A stretch of DNA of 8,121 nt from Propionibacteriaceae bacterium (GTDB lineage: Bacteria; Actinomycetota; Actinomycetes; Propionibacteriales; Propionibacteriaceae), in NCBI GenBank assembly GCA_031255975.1, contig JAIRRM010000186.1, positions 1 to 8,121 of the forward strand, read 5' to 3'. Under the pieces are notes generated by a model. That model was not told the origin of the DNA and ran no database searches. It saw nothing but the letters and a program-made list of their open reading frames with translations. Every line of letters starts with the position of its first letter. Position 1 is the first letter of the stretch. Positions 1-6,604 of the stretch are shown here, piece by piece. The position numbers were made by a program, and so were the translations under genes.

Positions 1-1043
1 ATCTGGCTGGGAGGCTCGCGCAAAAGCCGCTGAATGTGAGTGGCACCAATGTAGCGACCGGACGGGGTGTCGAGCGGCGGGCGGCAGATGAACACCATGG
101 AAGCCAGCGCCGGGGTGACCTCCTCTTGGCGCAGCATCGCCAACGCCTCGGCGACGGTGCCGTCGGGGCCGATGATGACCGGCTCCGGGGTCATCATGCC
201 GCCGGCGGTGAGTTCGCCGTAGCTGAGCAGGGTACGTACGTCAGCCGCTTCCCCCGGCTCCATGCGAGTGAGCAGATCTTCGGCGAGCGCGTCGGGCAGG
301 TCGGAGATGAGGTCGGCGGCGTCGTCCGGGTCCATGGTTTCCAGCACGTCGGCGGCGCGCTCCGGCTCCAGCGCCCCGATGAGATCCACCTGCTCATCTT
401 CGGGTAGCTCCTGCACCGCGTCGGCCAGTTGCTCGTCATCTAGCGCGGTGGCCACCTCGATACGGCGCTCTGGCTCCATGTCGTGCAGTTCGCGGGCCAC
501 ATCGGCGGGTTTCATGTCGGCCAGTTCGGCGACGGTGATGGCGGTGCCCTGCTCGGCTCCGGCCAAATGCGGGGCTACCTTATCCCAGGGCAACGTGCGC
601 ACATGACGCTTCGACCCTAGGCCCAGGAAGCCACCAGAACTACGTTGCAGCGCGAACTCGGCCAGCCGCCACACCCGATTGGCGCTCTCGCTCATCGCCA
701 CATCGAACACGATTTCGGGCGCATCACCCACGGCGTCCAGGATCAGATCGAACAGGTCGCCGATCACCAGCGTCTCGGAAGGGCGACGGGTGAAGGTGCG
801 GGTGTCGATTACGCCGCGGATCGCCACCTGACCCGGGTCGATGGCGTGTACCCGATCCATGGGGTGAAAGATGCGTTTCCGACCGAAAGCGTCGATGACC
901 AGCCCTTTCACCACGGGGGGCAGGCCGATACGGGGGCTTTGCACCACCACATCACGCACTGTGCCCACCGAATCGCCGGTGGCGTCAAGCACCGGCAACC
1001 CCTGGAGCCGGGAGATGTAGACGGTGCTGCTGGTGCGGGCCAC
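1..1043 (-). CDS. PRC-barrel / MgtE N-domain / CBS protein, partial at 3' end
   Basis: The first 347 residues are present; the gene continues past the left edge. Residues about 8-75 look like a PRC-barrel module (YISRLQGLPVLDATGDSVG, then KGLVIDAFGRKRIFHPMDRV). Residues about 155-280 are the helical MgtE N-domain with repeated acidic units (ELPEDEQVDLIGALEPERAA, DVLETMDPDDAADLISDLP). From about 281 (AGGMMTPEPVII) a first CBS domain begins; a second probably lies outside the window. No membrane segment is visible, so this is the soluble actinobacterial relative of the Mg2+ channel MgtE, sharing its cytosolic sensing part and not its pore. A Mg2+ or nucleotide sensing role is inference. GTG at 1043 is chosen because an in-frame TAG lies four codons upstream and the protein then begins with the family's usual N-terminus. 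It lies 46 bases after the general stress gene on the same strand but has its own possible promoter. Confidence 0.85.
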   Translation of the reverse strand, partial: MARTSSTVYISRLQGLPVLDATGDSVGTVRDVVVQSPRIGLPPVVKGLVIDAFGRKRIFHPMDRVHAIDPGQVAIRGVIDTRTFTRRPSETLVIGDLFDLILDAVGDAPEIVFDVAMSESANRVWRLAEFALQRSSGGFLGLGSKRHVRTLPWDKVAPHLAGAEQGTAITVAELADMKPADVARELHDMEPERRIEVATALDDEQLADAVQELPEDEQVDLIGALEPERAADVLETMDPDDAADLISDLPDALAEDLLTRMEPGEAADVRTLLSYGELTAGGMMTPEPVIIGPDGTVAEALAMLRQEEVTPALASMVFICRPPLDTPSGRYIGATHIQRLLREPPSQ

Positions 1044-1049
1044 GCAGGT

Positions 1050-1055
1050 AGCCTA
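1050..1055 (-). promoter_or_regulatory. -10 box (TAGGCT) of the PRC/MgtE_N/CBS gene, probably leaderless
   Basis: On the minus strand TAGGCT fits the actinobacterial -10 pattern TANNNT and is followed by exactly six bases and then the GTG start. Transcription would begin at or next to the G of GTG. There is no convincing ribosome binding site upstream, and only a weak -35 (TAGCGA, 17 bases upstream). The box lies in the 46-base gap after the general stress gene, so this gene may be transcribed alone as well as from the upstream gene. Confidence 0.45.
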
Positions 1056-1089
1056 TCCCGGTTCCGCTTTTGTCGCTAGACGTGGCATT

Positions 1090-1584
1090 TCACCAGGCCC
1101 GGCGTGAAGCGGAAGGAATCCGCATCTCCGGGGGTATACCCTCGCCTGAGAGCACATCACGGGCACGAGCGGCATGTTGGATGTCTCCCATCACCTCAAA
1201 GCGGGTGGCGACGACGGTTTGCACCGAGGTGAAATCGCGCTCGCCGCGGGTGGCGGCGTAATTGATAACATTTGCCAGCGTGCCGTACACCAGCCCGGTG
1301 CCCACTCCGAGTCCAAACAAGGGCAGTAACGACTTGCCGGGCAACAACAGCCAGAACAGCACCGCCAGCATCAGGCCCCACAACACTCCGGAGAGCGCGC
1401 CCGAGATCACCACCCGGCCCCAACTCAGCTTGCCGGTGACCCGTTCCACGCTGCGTAGCCCCGCTCCCACGATGGTCAACGTCTCCACCGGAAAACCGGC
1501 ATTGGCTAGGTAATCGACGGCACGCCGCGCATCCCCGTAGTTGTCGTACGAGGCGATGGCGCGCAGTGCGGTGATGTCCGGCAC
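1090..1584 (-). CDS. General stress protein (GSP17M-like domain), two membrane helices
   Basis: The product has 164 residues. Residues 8-50 (RAIASYDNYGDARRAVDYL, then FPVETLTIVGAGL) form the ferredoxin-like GSP17M/YflT-type domain. Two hydrophobic helices follow, about 57-82 (glycine-rich, ending FWLLLPG) and 86-108. The C-terminal part (FTSVQTVVATRFEVMGD to ARARDVL) resembles the second half of the same fold. The family is widespread in actinobacteria and its biochemical role is unknown. GTG at 1584 is favoured because AAGG sits seven bases upstream; a TTG at 1602 would add six residues (MWQGRC) unlike the family start, although GGAGGGG precedes it. The PRC/MgtE_N/CBS gene lies 46 bases downstream on the same strand, a pairing also known from other actinobacteria (general recollection, not checked). 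Confidence 0.85.
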   Translation of the reverse strand: MPDITALRAIASYDNYGDARRAVDYLANAGFPVETLTIVGAGLRSVERVTGKLSWGRVVISGALSGVLWGLMLAVLFWLLLPGKSLLPLFGLGVGTGLVYGTLANVINYAATRGERDFTSVQTVVATRFEVMGDIQHAARARDVLSGEGIPPEMRIPSASRRAW

Positions 1585-1730
1585 ACATCTACCTTGCCAC
1601 AATCCCCTCCGTTACACCTAGTGGATGCGCTGGCAGCGAATTGTATGGCGCTCCTCGCCGGATCTGAAGCGCCAACCCATGGCGCTGCGTGTGTCCCGGT
1701 TTTGGCGGCGGCCCAAGGTAGCCTGGAGGC
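1585..1730. promoter_or_regulatory. Divergent intergenic region with ATGGCGCT repeats
   Basis: These 146 bases separate the minus-strand general stress gene from rph. ATGGCGCT occurs at 1645-1652 and again at 1679-1686, 34 bases apart, with the inverse AGCGCC at 1668-1673 between them, so the array could be a regulator site or form alternative hairpins. Toward the stress gene the minus strand carries GGAGGGG and AAGG, the latter at good spacing to the GTG at 1584. No clear -35/-10 pair for the stress gene was found. Confidence 0.3.
1719..1724 (+). promoter_or_regulatory. -10 box (TAGCCT) of rph, probably leaderless
   Basis: TAGCCT matches TANNNT and is followed by six bases and the rph ATG. 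The GGAGG at 1725-1729 ends only one base before the ATG, too close to serve as an ordinary ribosome binding site for it, although it could serve the next in-frame codon, GTG at 1734. Leaderless initiation at 1731 resolves this. No good -35 is seen. Confidence 0.4.
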
Positions 1731-2453
1731 ATGGTGAAACGTAGCGATGGAAGATCCGCTGACCAACTACGCGAGGTGAGATTCAACCGTGGTTGGCTGG
1801 ATTACGCCGAGGGGTCGTGCCTGGTGGAGTTTGGGCGCACTCGGGTGCTGGTCGCCGCTTCCGTCGAAGTGGGCGTGCCACGCTGGCGCAAGGGCTCGGG
1901 GCTGGGCTGGGTGAGTGGCGAATACGAGATGCTACCGCGCGCCACCAACACCCGTAACGACCGCGAGAGCCGTAGGGGCAAGGTGGGCGGTCGTACCCAC
2001 GAGATCAGCCGTCTGGTGGGGCGTGCTTTGCGCGCCGTCGTCAACTATCAGGCATTGGGCGAGAACACCATCCAACTCGACTGCGACGTGTTGCAGGCCG
2101 ATGGCGGTACCCGCACCGCATCCATCACCGGAGCGTATATCGCGCTGTACGACGCGGTGGCCTGGCTGCGTGAGCGTGGGGCGTTGGCGGGGGAGCCGCT
2201 TATCGATTCGGTCGCGGCCATCTCGGCAGGCATCGTTAAAGGGGAGCCGATGCTCGACCTCGCATACTACGAGGATTCCACCGCAGACGTAGACATGAAC
2301 ATCGTCTGCACCGGAACGGGCAAACTGATCGAGGTGCAAGGCACCGCCGAAGGCGAGCCGTTCGACCGCGCGCTGCTGAACCAACTGCTTGATCTTGGCC
2401 AGGCCGGGTGTGCGGAGTTGACCAGGTTGCAGCGCGAGGTGTTGGGGCTGTGA
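1731..2453 (+). CDS. rph: Ribonuclease PH
   Basis: RNase PH trims tRNA 3' ends phosphorolytically, releasing nucleoside diphosphates; it acts in the cytoplasm as a hexameric ring. The product has 240 residues, against 238 in E. coli. The N-terminus [14 protein letters not shown] is the family signature, and this supports ATG 1731 over GTG 1734. [16 protein letters not shown] (87-102) holds the conserved arginines of the active-site region. [18 protein letters not shown] (118-135) is the phosphate-binding motif. [10 protein letters not shown] (181-190) carries the acidic catalytic residues, and [11 protein letters not shown] (201-211) is the conserved tail. All key motifs are intact. It is the first gene of the plus-strand cluster and ends within 33 bases of the rdgB start. 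The rph-rdgB order is common in actinobacteria. Confidence 0.97.
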   Translation: MVKRSDGRSADQLREVRFNRGWLDYAEGSCLVEFGRTRVLVAASVEVGVPRWRKGSGLGWVSGEYEMLPRATNTRNDRESRRGKVGGRTHEISRLVGRALRAVVNYQALGENTIQLDCDVLQADGGTRTASITGAYIALYDAVAWLRERGALAGEPLIDSVAAISAGIVKGEPMLDLAYYEDSTADVDMNIVCTGTGKLIEVQGTAEGEPFDRALLNQLLDLGQAGCAELTRLQREVLGL

Positions 2454-2485
2454 GCGGGGTTGAGGAGAATACGCCGGGAGGCGGC

Positions 2486-3151
2486 ATGACGCGGCAGGTG
2501 TACCTGGCGACGAACAACGCCAAGAAACTACGGGAGTTGGCGCGTATCGTCGCCGAAGCCGGGTTGACAGGGGTACAGGTGCTGTCGCCCGCCGAGGTGC
2601 CCGCGTACCCTGAACCAGCCGAGACGGAGTGGACGTTCGAGGGAAACGCGCTCATCAAGGCCCGCGCCGGGGCGGCGGCCACCGGAATGGTCACCTTAGC
2701 CGATGACTCCGGGCTCTGTGTCGACGCGCTGGGCGGTATGCCTGGGGTGCGTTCGTCACGCTGGGCGGGGCCGGAATGCGATGACAGCGCCAACTTGGAG
2801 CTGGTGCTACGTCAGATCGACGACGTGGCACCGCCGCGCCGTACGGCCAGTTTCGTGTCGGTGATGGCACTGGCGACACCCGACGGATTCGAGGCGGTGT
2901 TCAGAGGCGAGATGCCGGGGGTAGTGGTGGATGCACCGCGCGGTGACAACGGCTTCGGCTACGACCCCATCTTTATGGCAGCCGACCAGCCGACACCGTC
3001 GGATGCGTCGCTCGGGGCATGTCGGCGTACCAACGCTGAACTCAGCGCAGCCGAAAAAGACGCCATCTCGCATCGCGGCAAGGCGATTCGGGCGCTGCTG
3101 CCGACGTTGGCCAAAGCGTTGGGAATGGAACTGCCAGGAGACACCCAATGA
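2486..3151 (+). CDS. rdgB: RdgB/HAM1-type non-canonical purine NTP pyrophosphatase
   Basis: The enzyme hydrolyses dITP, ITP and XTP to the monophosphates and pyrophosphate, keeping deaminated purines out of DNA and RNA. The product has 221 residues. [13 protein letters not shown] (6-18) is the substrate-binding N-terminus, [10 protein letters not shown] (51-60) and [14 protein letters not shown] (71-84) hold conserved acidic, metal-binding residues, [11 protein letters not shown] (153-163) binds the base, and [13 protein letters not shown] (188-200) is the C-terminal signature. ATG 2486 is chosen because GGGAGG ends four bases upstream and the family motif starts there. An in-frame GTG at 2450 overlaps the rph stop (GTGA) and would add 12 residues ([12 protein letters not shown]); coupled initiation there cannot be excluded. 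Its TGA overlaps the thyA ATG. Confidence 0.95.
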   Translation: MTRQVYLATNNAKKLRELARIVAEAGLTGVQVLSPAEVPAYPEPAETEWTFEGNALIKARAGAAATGMVTLADDSGLCVDALGGMPGVRSSRWAGPECDDSANLELVLRQIDDVAPPRRTASFVSVMALATPDGFEAVFRGEMPGVVVDAPRGDNGFGYDPIFMAADQPTPSDASLGACRRTNAELSAAEKDAISHRGKAIRALLPTLAKALGMELPGDTQ

Positions 3152-3963
3152 AGCAGTATTTAGAGCTGCTGCGCCAGGTACAGGCCAGCGGCGTGCCTAA
3201 ATCAGATCGCACCGGCACCGGCACCACCAGTATGTTCGGCTATCAGATGCGTTTCGATCTGACGGCGGGTTTCCCGCTGCTCACCACCAAGAAGGTACAC
3301 ACCCGCAGCGTGTTCGGCGAACTGCTGTGGTTCCTGCGCGGTGACACCAACATCGCCTGGCTGCACGATAATCGCATCACCATCTGGGACGAATGGGCGG
3401 ATGAAAACGGCGACCTCGGCCCGGTTTACGGCTATCAGTGGCGCTCCTGGCCCACACCAGACGGGCATCATGTCGATCAGATCAAAGGTGTCATCGAATC
3501 GCTCACTTCCAACCCGGACTCCAGACGTCACATCGTCTGCGCCTGGAACCCCGGCATGGTGGATCAGATGGCGCTGCCGCCCTGCCATGCCATGTTCCAG
3601 TTTTACGTCGCACCGGGGGCCGAGCCGGGGGAGCCGGGCACACTGTCCTGCCAGCTTTACCAGCGCTCCGCCGATCTGTTCCTCGGGGTGCCGTTCAACA
3701 TCGCGTCGTACGCGCTGCTCACGCACATGGTGGCACAAGTCACCGGGCTGAAGGTGGGCGAGTTCGTACATACCCTCGGAGATGTGCACATCTACGATAA
3801 CCATCGTGACCAGGTGGCAACACAGTTGAGCCGCGAGCCGCGCCCACTGCCCCAGTTGCGCTTGAACCCGGCGGTGAGCGAGATCGACAGGTTCGAGTTG
3901 GCAGACATCGAAGTGACAGGTTACGACCCGTGGCCTGCCATCAAGGCTCCAATAGCGGTGTAG
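3148..3963 (+). CDS. thyA: Thymidylate synthase (ThyA, folate-dependent)
   Basis: ThyA methylates dUMP to dTMP using 5,10-methylenetetrahydrofolate and leaves dihydrofolate. The product has 271 residues (264 in E. coli). The catalytic cysteine is C146 in [14 protein letters not shown]21 (SDRTGTGT) and R126-R127 (PDSRRHIV) bind phosphate. [20 protein letters not shown] (169-188) contains the dUMP-binding R173, S174, D176 and N184, and H214/Y216 (GDVHIYDNH) complete the pocket. A short Gly/Pro/Glu-rich insertion (about 156-165) where family members have a tight turn accounts for most of the extra length. The tail reads [13 protein letters not shown], with Trp at a usual His position. ATGA overlap with rdgB and AGGAG at 3136-3140, seven bases upstream, indicate translational coupling. 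Confidence 0.97.
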   Translation: MKQYLELLRQVQASGVPKSDRTGTGTTSMFGYQMRFDLTAGFPLLTTKKVHTRSVFGELLWFLRGDTNIAWLHDNRITIWDEWADENGDLGPVYGYQWRSWPTPDGHHVDQIKGVIESLTSNPDSRRHIVCAWNPGMVDQMALPPCHAMFQFYVAPGAEPGEPGTLSCQLYQRSADLFLGVPFNIASYALLTHMVAQVTGLKVGEFVHTLGDVHIYDNHRDQVATQLSREPRPLPQLRLNPAVSEIDRFELADIEVTGYDPWPAIKAPIAV

Positions 3964-3971
3964 GACACCAA

Positions 3972-4007
3972 ATGAGAGGCGACGAACGCGAACTACGAGA
4001 TAGGTGA
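3972..4007 (+). other. Possible 11-codon leader reading frame before folA
   Basis: The 53-base gap between thyA and folA contains ATG AGA GGC and further codons for MRGDERELRDR, ending in a TGA at 4005-4007 whose last base begins another ATG (4007). That second frame overlaps the folA start in a different frame. No ribosome binding site is evident for the 11-codon frame, so chance is likely; it is listed because the stop/start chain could affect entry to folA. Confidence 0.15.
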
Positions 4008-4016
4008 TGGCAGCTA

Positions 4017-4580
4017 ATGACGGGGGTCAGGTTTATCGGCATTGCCGCGGTGGCGGATAACGGCGTCATCGGGGTGGATGGCGCTATGCCCTGGCATATC
4101 CCGGAAGATTTTGCGTACTTCAGACAGACGACCATGGGCGGCATCCTGGTGATGGGGCGACGCACTTTTGAATCCATCGGTCGACCGTTGCCAGGGCGTA
4201 TCAACATCGTCGTCTCCGGTGAGCCGCGTCCCGATGGGTTTACAGAAACTGACTATCCGGATCTGTTCTGGGAGCCAAGCCTGCTACGGGCACTGGCGGT
4301 TGGTCAGGTGTTGGGCGAGGCCATGAGCGTGGATGTGTTCGTCATCGGCGGTGGCGCGGTGTTTCGAGCCACTTGGTCCCTGCTCACCGACCTGTACCTC
4401 ACCGAGGTGACGGCAACACCGGAAGGTGACACTTTCTTCCCTGAGATTGACCCGGTGGAATGGCGGGAATCGTGGCGGGAGCCGCATGACGGGTTCGCGT
4501 TCGTACGCTACGAACGGTGCGAACCGGTGAATGAGGCCAGCGCCGCCCCAGACCTGAACGTCGTCGCGCCAGAGGAGTGA
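4017..4580 (+). CDS. folA: Dihydrofolate reductase
   Basis: DHFR reduces the dihydrofolate made by ThyA back to tetrahydrofolate with NADPH. The product has 187 residues, longer than E. coli's 159. IAAVADNGVIGVDGAMPWHIPEDFAYFR runs from 9 to 36: W26 and the proton-relay acid D31 (E. coli D27) are present. GRRTFESIG (47-55) is the NADPH-binding loop, with R56 and R61 in the RPLPGR segment binding the folate glutamate. FVIGGGAVFR (108-117) is the second cofactor loop, with F116 where many have Tyr. TEVTATPEGDTFFP (129-142) is the C-terminal signature. The extra length is in the 69-105 segment and an acidic tail from about 170. AGGTG at 4002-4006 is ten bases before the ATG. dinB starts three bases after the stop. 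Confidence 0.95.
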   Translation: MTGVRFIGIAAVADNGVIGVDGAMPWHIPEDFAYFRQTTMGGILVMGRRTFESIGRPLPGRINIVVSGEPRPDGFTETDYPDLFWEPSLLRALAVGQVLGEAMSVDVFVIGGGAVFRATWSLLTDLYLTEVTATPEGDTFFPEIDPVEWRESWREPHDGFAFVRYERCEPVNEASAAPDLNVVAPEE

Positions 4581-4583
4581 ACG

Positions 4584-5969
4584 ATGCGTACCGAAGCGTC
4601 GATCCTGCATCTCGACCTGGACGCTTTCTTCGCGGCGGTTGAACAGCGCGATAAGCCGTCTTTACGTGGCAAGCCGGTGATCGTCGGGGGTATCGGTGGC
4701 CGTGGGGTGGTGTCCACCGCCAGCTATGAGGCACGGGTATTCGGGGTGCATTCGGCGATGCGCATGGTTGACGCCCGCGCCCGGGCTCCCCACGCGGCGG
4801 TACTGTCAGGGCGGTTCCAGGCGTATCGGCAATCCAGCCGCATCGTGATGCGGTTGCTCGGAGAACTGTCGCCGCTGGTGGAACCACTTAGCTCGGATGA
4901 GGCGTATGTCGATCTCGCCGCAGGAGGCATCGACTGCTCCAGCACCACCGCGGTCGAGAAGTTGGTAAGCGAACTGCGGGCAGAGCTGGGTAGACGCACC
5001 GAAGGACTAACCGCCTCCGTTGGCGTGGCTACGTCCAAAACCATCGCCAAAGTGGCCTCGGAAACGGCGAAGCCCAACGGGCAACTGGTGGTGGCTCCCG
5101 GTGGCGAACTGAAGCTGATAAGCCCGCTGCCGGTGCGCACCCTGCCCGGTATCGGCCCCGCCACCTACGCGCGGCTGGCGCTACTGGGAGTGCGCACCGT
5201 CGCCGAGTTACAGGTTGCTCGTCCCGATGAACTGGAGCACGAGTTGGGGCCGCACGCCGCCGACTGGCTGAAGCGGGTGGCTTTCGCGCGGGATGATCGT
5301 CCGGTCGAGGCATACCATGAAGCGAAATCCATCTCCATGGAAGACACTTTCGCCAGCGACATCACCGACCGCGCGGAACTGGCTCGTATCATCGCGTCGG
5401 ACGCGGTGGTGGTGGCACGGCAATTGGCCAAGCACAAGATGTTCGCTCGTACTGTCACCATCAAGGTACGGCTACCGGATTTCACCACCTACACCAGATC
5501 GCGCACCCTGTCGGGAGCTACCGACCGCGCGGAACGCATCGCTCGCGTCGCGCAGGAATTATTAGACGGCGTCGAAACGCCGCATGGGGTACGGCTATTG
5601 GGGGTAGGCACGGCCAACTTCACACAAGCGGCGCAGGAGGAACTGTTCGACGAGGACGCCGGGCGCATCACCGAGGAGATACGGCAAGCCGCGCCCGCAT
5701 CGCGTAGTGCCCGTCGTCTCCACACAACCTGGCGGCCTGGCGATGATGTGACACACGATCAGTTGGGACGTGGCTGGGTGTGGGGTTCCGGCGACACCGT
5801 GGTGACGGTGCGTTTCGAGAGCCGTCTCAGTGGGGTGGGGCCGGTACGCTCTTTTGCGGTGGATGATCCGGAACTGCACCGCGCCGACTTGTTGCCGATG
5901 GAGTGGGATGTGGCTGATGACGACGGCGCGGAGAGCGATATTTTCCCCGAGAAGAATGGTTCGGAATAG
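4584..5969 (+). CDS. dinB: DNA polymerase IV (Y family) with C-terminal extension
   Basis: DinB copies past lesions and extends mismatched ends with low fidelity. The product has 461 residues, against 351 in E. coli. HLDLDAFFAAVEQ (9-21) contains metal ligand D11 and the steric-gate F16. STASYEARVFGVHSAM (44-59) is the fingers motif. PLSSDEAYVDL (101-111) contributes D105/E106. ASVGVATSKTIAKVASETAK (144-163) ends the palm, and LPGIGPATYARLALLG (187-202) is the helix-hairpin-helix thumb. The little finger spans about 245-348. QEELF (351-355) resembles a sliding-clamp motif, but about 105 residues follow, including HDQLGRGWVWGSGDTVVTVRFE (391-412), an extension I recall from other actinobacterial DinBs. 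GAGGAG at 4572-4577 overlaps the folA tail and sets ATG 4584. No LexA box was found nearby, so expression probably follows the cluster. Confidence 0.96.
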   Translation: MRTEASILHLDLDAFFAAVEQRDKPSLRGKPVIVGGIGGRGVVSTASYEARVFGVHSAMRMVDARARAPHAAVLSGRFQAYRQSSRIVMRLLGELSPLVEPLSSDEAYVDLAAGGIDCSSTTAVEKLVSELRAELGRRTEGLTASVGVATSKTIAKVASETAKPNGQLVVAPGGELKLISPLPVRTLPGIGPATYARLALLGVRTVAELQVARPDELEHELGPHAADWLKRVAFARDDRPVEAYHEAKSISMEDTFASDITDRAELARIIASDAVVVARQLAKHKMFARTVTIKVRLPDFTTYTRSRTLSGATDRAERIARVAQELLDGVETPHGVRLLGVGTANFTQAAQEELFDEDAGRITEEIRQAAPASRSARRLHTTWRPGDDVTHDQLGRGWVWGSGDTVVTVRFESRLSGVGPVRSFAVDDPELHRADLLPMEWDVADDDGAESDIFPEKNGSE

Positions 5970-5980
5970 GGCAACTGAGG

Positions 5981-5997
5981 AAGTCTGGCCTAGACTT
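5981..5997 (+). promoter_or_regulatory. Dyad AAGTCT..AGACTT containing the likely tRNA-Leu -10 box
   Basis: AAGTCT (5981-5986) and AGACTT (5992-5997) form a perfect six-base inverted repeat with a five-base loop, followed by TTTTC. Within it TAGACT (5991-5996) fits the -10 pattern; initiation about seven bases later (near 6003) would leave a leader of about three bases before the tRNA. No good -35 is visible. The hairpin plus T-run could instead be a weak dinB terminator. The sequence closely matches the hicA promoter. Confidence 0.4.
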
Positions 5998-6005
5998 TTC
6001 CCCGA

Positions 6006-6087
6006 GCCGGAGTGGTGGAATAGGTAGACACCCAGGTTTTAGGTACCTGTGCCGCAAGGCGTGAGAGTTCGAGTCTCTTCTCCGGCA
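6006..6087 (+). tRNA. tRNA-Leu (anticodon UAG)
   Basis: A complete class II tRNA of 82 bases. The acceptor GCCGGAG (6006-6012) pairs with CTCCGGC (6080-6086), with discriminator A6087. The anticodon stem is CAGGT/ACCTG with loop TTTAGGT, and the anticodon TAG is at 6040-6042, reading CUA and other CUN codons. The variable arm is a short GC hairpin (CCGCAAGG). The T arm is GAGAG-TTCGAGT-CTCTT, with one G-U pair. The 3' CCA is not encoded: the next bases are CAA. It lies 36 bases after dinB on the same strand and appears to have its own promoter. Confidence 0.96.
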
Positions 6088-6163
6088 CAACAAAATACGT
6101 AGTCACAGCGGAAATACTCAGTCTCTTGACACGTTGCATGACCTCTACGTGACCTATAGACGG
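6088..6163. other. Spacer after tRNA-Leu with TTGACA and TGACCT repeats
   Basis: No gene is seen. A consensus -35-like TTGACA occurs at 6126-6131 and a -10-like TATAGA at 6155-6160, but the 23-base spacing is too long for a normal promoter; TTGCAT at 6134-6139 gives 15 bases. TGACCT is repeated at 6139-6144 and 6150-6155, one helical turn apart. Transcription from here would run directly into the terminator hairpin. Confidence 0.25.
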
Positions 6164-6210
6164 GCGCCCCTCCATGCACTGCGGTGTGCAGAGGGGCGCT
6201 TTCGTCGTTT
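6164..6210 (+). terminator. Strong rho-independent terminator after tRNA-Leu
   Basis: GCGCCCCTC (6164-6172) pairs perfectly with GAGGGGCGC (6191-6199), and the intervening bases extend the stem (TGCAC against GTGCA with a small offset). The plus strand continues TTTCGTCGTTTT, a T-rich tract. It would stop transcripts from the dinB/tRNA-Leu side. Read from the minus strand the same hairpin lies just after the hicB stop (6218), so it may also help end the hicAB transcript, though no T-run follows on that strand. Confidence 0.8.
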
Positions 6211-6217
6211 TCGGGGT

Positions 6218-6604
6218 TTACGCCGTGACGAGTTGGTGGGCACGTTGAGTGGAGACTCCGAGTGCTTCGCCAATGTCCTTCAATCCCCAGCCTTGTGCGC
6301 GCAACATACTGGCCGCTTCGCGTGATTTGATCGACGCCGAGTGTTTCAGCTCGTCAGACTGACGGAACATCGTTCGGGCATCTGCCATGGCTTTTTCGGC
6401 CTGCTCTGGGAGCTTGACGGACATGACTGCCTCGACGGTCTCGATTGGTACATTCCACACCGTGGCAGCGAGGCTTGCGGCCATCGTCTCCACCTCGCCC
6501 AAGTTGCGTGCCTGTGTGTAGTGTCCGACCTCGGGCACATACACTAGCCAGAACTTTCCGTCTCGACTGGCCTCTGCGGTGATTTTCTTCACTTCCGCCA
6601 CCAT
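6218..6604 (-). CDS. hicB: HicB-family antitoxin with C-terminal helix-turn-helix
   Basis: The product has 128 residues. The N-terminal part (about 5-65: KKITAEASRDGKFWLVYVPE, then THYTQARNL-like strand and an MAASLAATVW helix) has the partial RNase H fold of HicB, which covers the toxin's active site. Residues 96-126 (EAASMLRAQGWGLKDIGEALGVSTQRAHQLV) form a helix-turn-helix, so the protein probably binds DNA and represses its own promoter. Its ATG lies inside the last codons of hicA (16 bases shared), as expected for a co-translated toxin-antitoxin pair. GGGG and AAGG lie just before the ATG. The family assignment is by motif and gene partner. GC content is visibly lower than in the flanking genes, which suggests acquisition by transfer. 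Confidence 0.75.
   Translation of the reverse strand: MVAEVKKITAEASRDGKFWLVYVPEVGHYTQARNLGEVETMAASLAATVWNVPIETVEAVMSVKLPEQAEKAMADARTMFRQSDELKHSASIKSREAASMLRAQGWGLKDIGEALGVSTQRAHQLVTA

Noticed and set aside
36..1079. Several plus-strand open frames (36-407, 262-606, 645-1079) opposite the PRC/MgtE_N/CBS gene
   Set aside because: Their translations are low-complexity (Ser, Gly, Arg, His-rich) and the opposite strand encodes a clear multidomain protein throughout.
3960..4600. LexA-type SOS box near folA or dinB
   Set aside because: GAAC-type half sites occur singly (for example GAACGCGAAC near 3984) but not as the inverted GAAC-N4-GTTC arrangement expected for actinobacterial LexA.
6071..6128. 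Repeat of AGTCTCTT in the tRNA-Leu 3' end and at 6119-6126 as an attachment-site duplication
   Set aside because: Only eight bases, it excludes the tRNA acceptor end, there is no integrase in the window, and no copy lies on the far side of hicAB.
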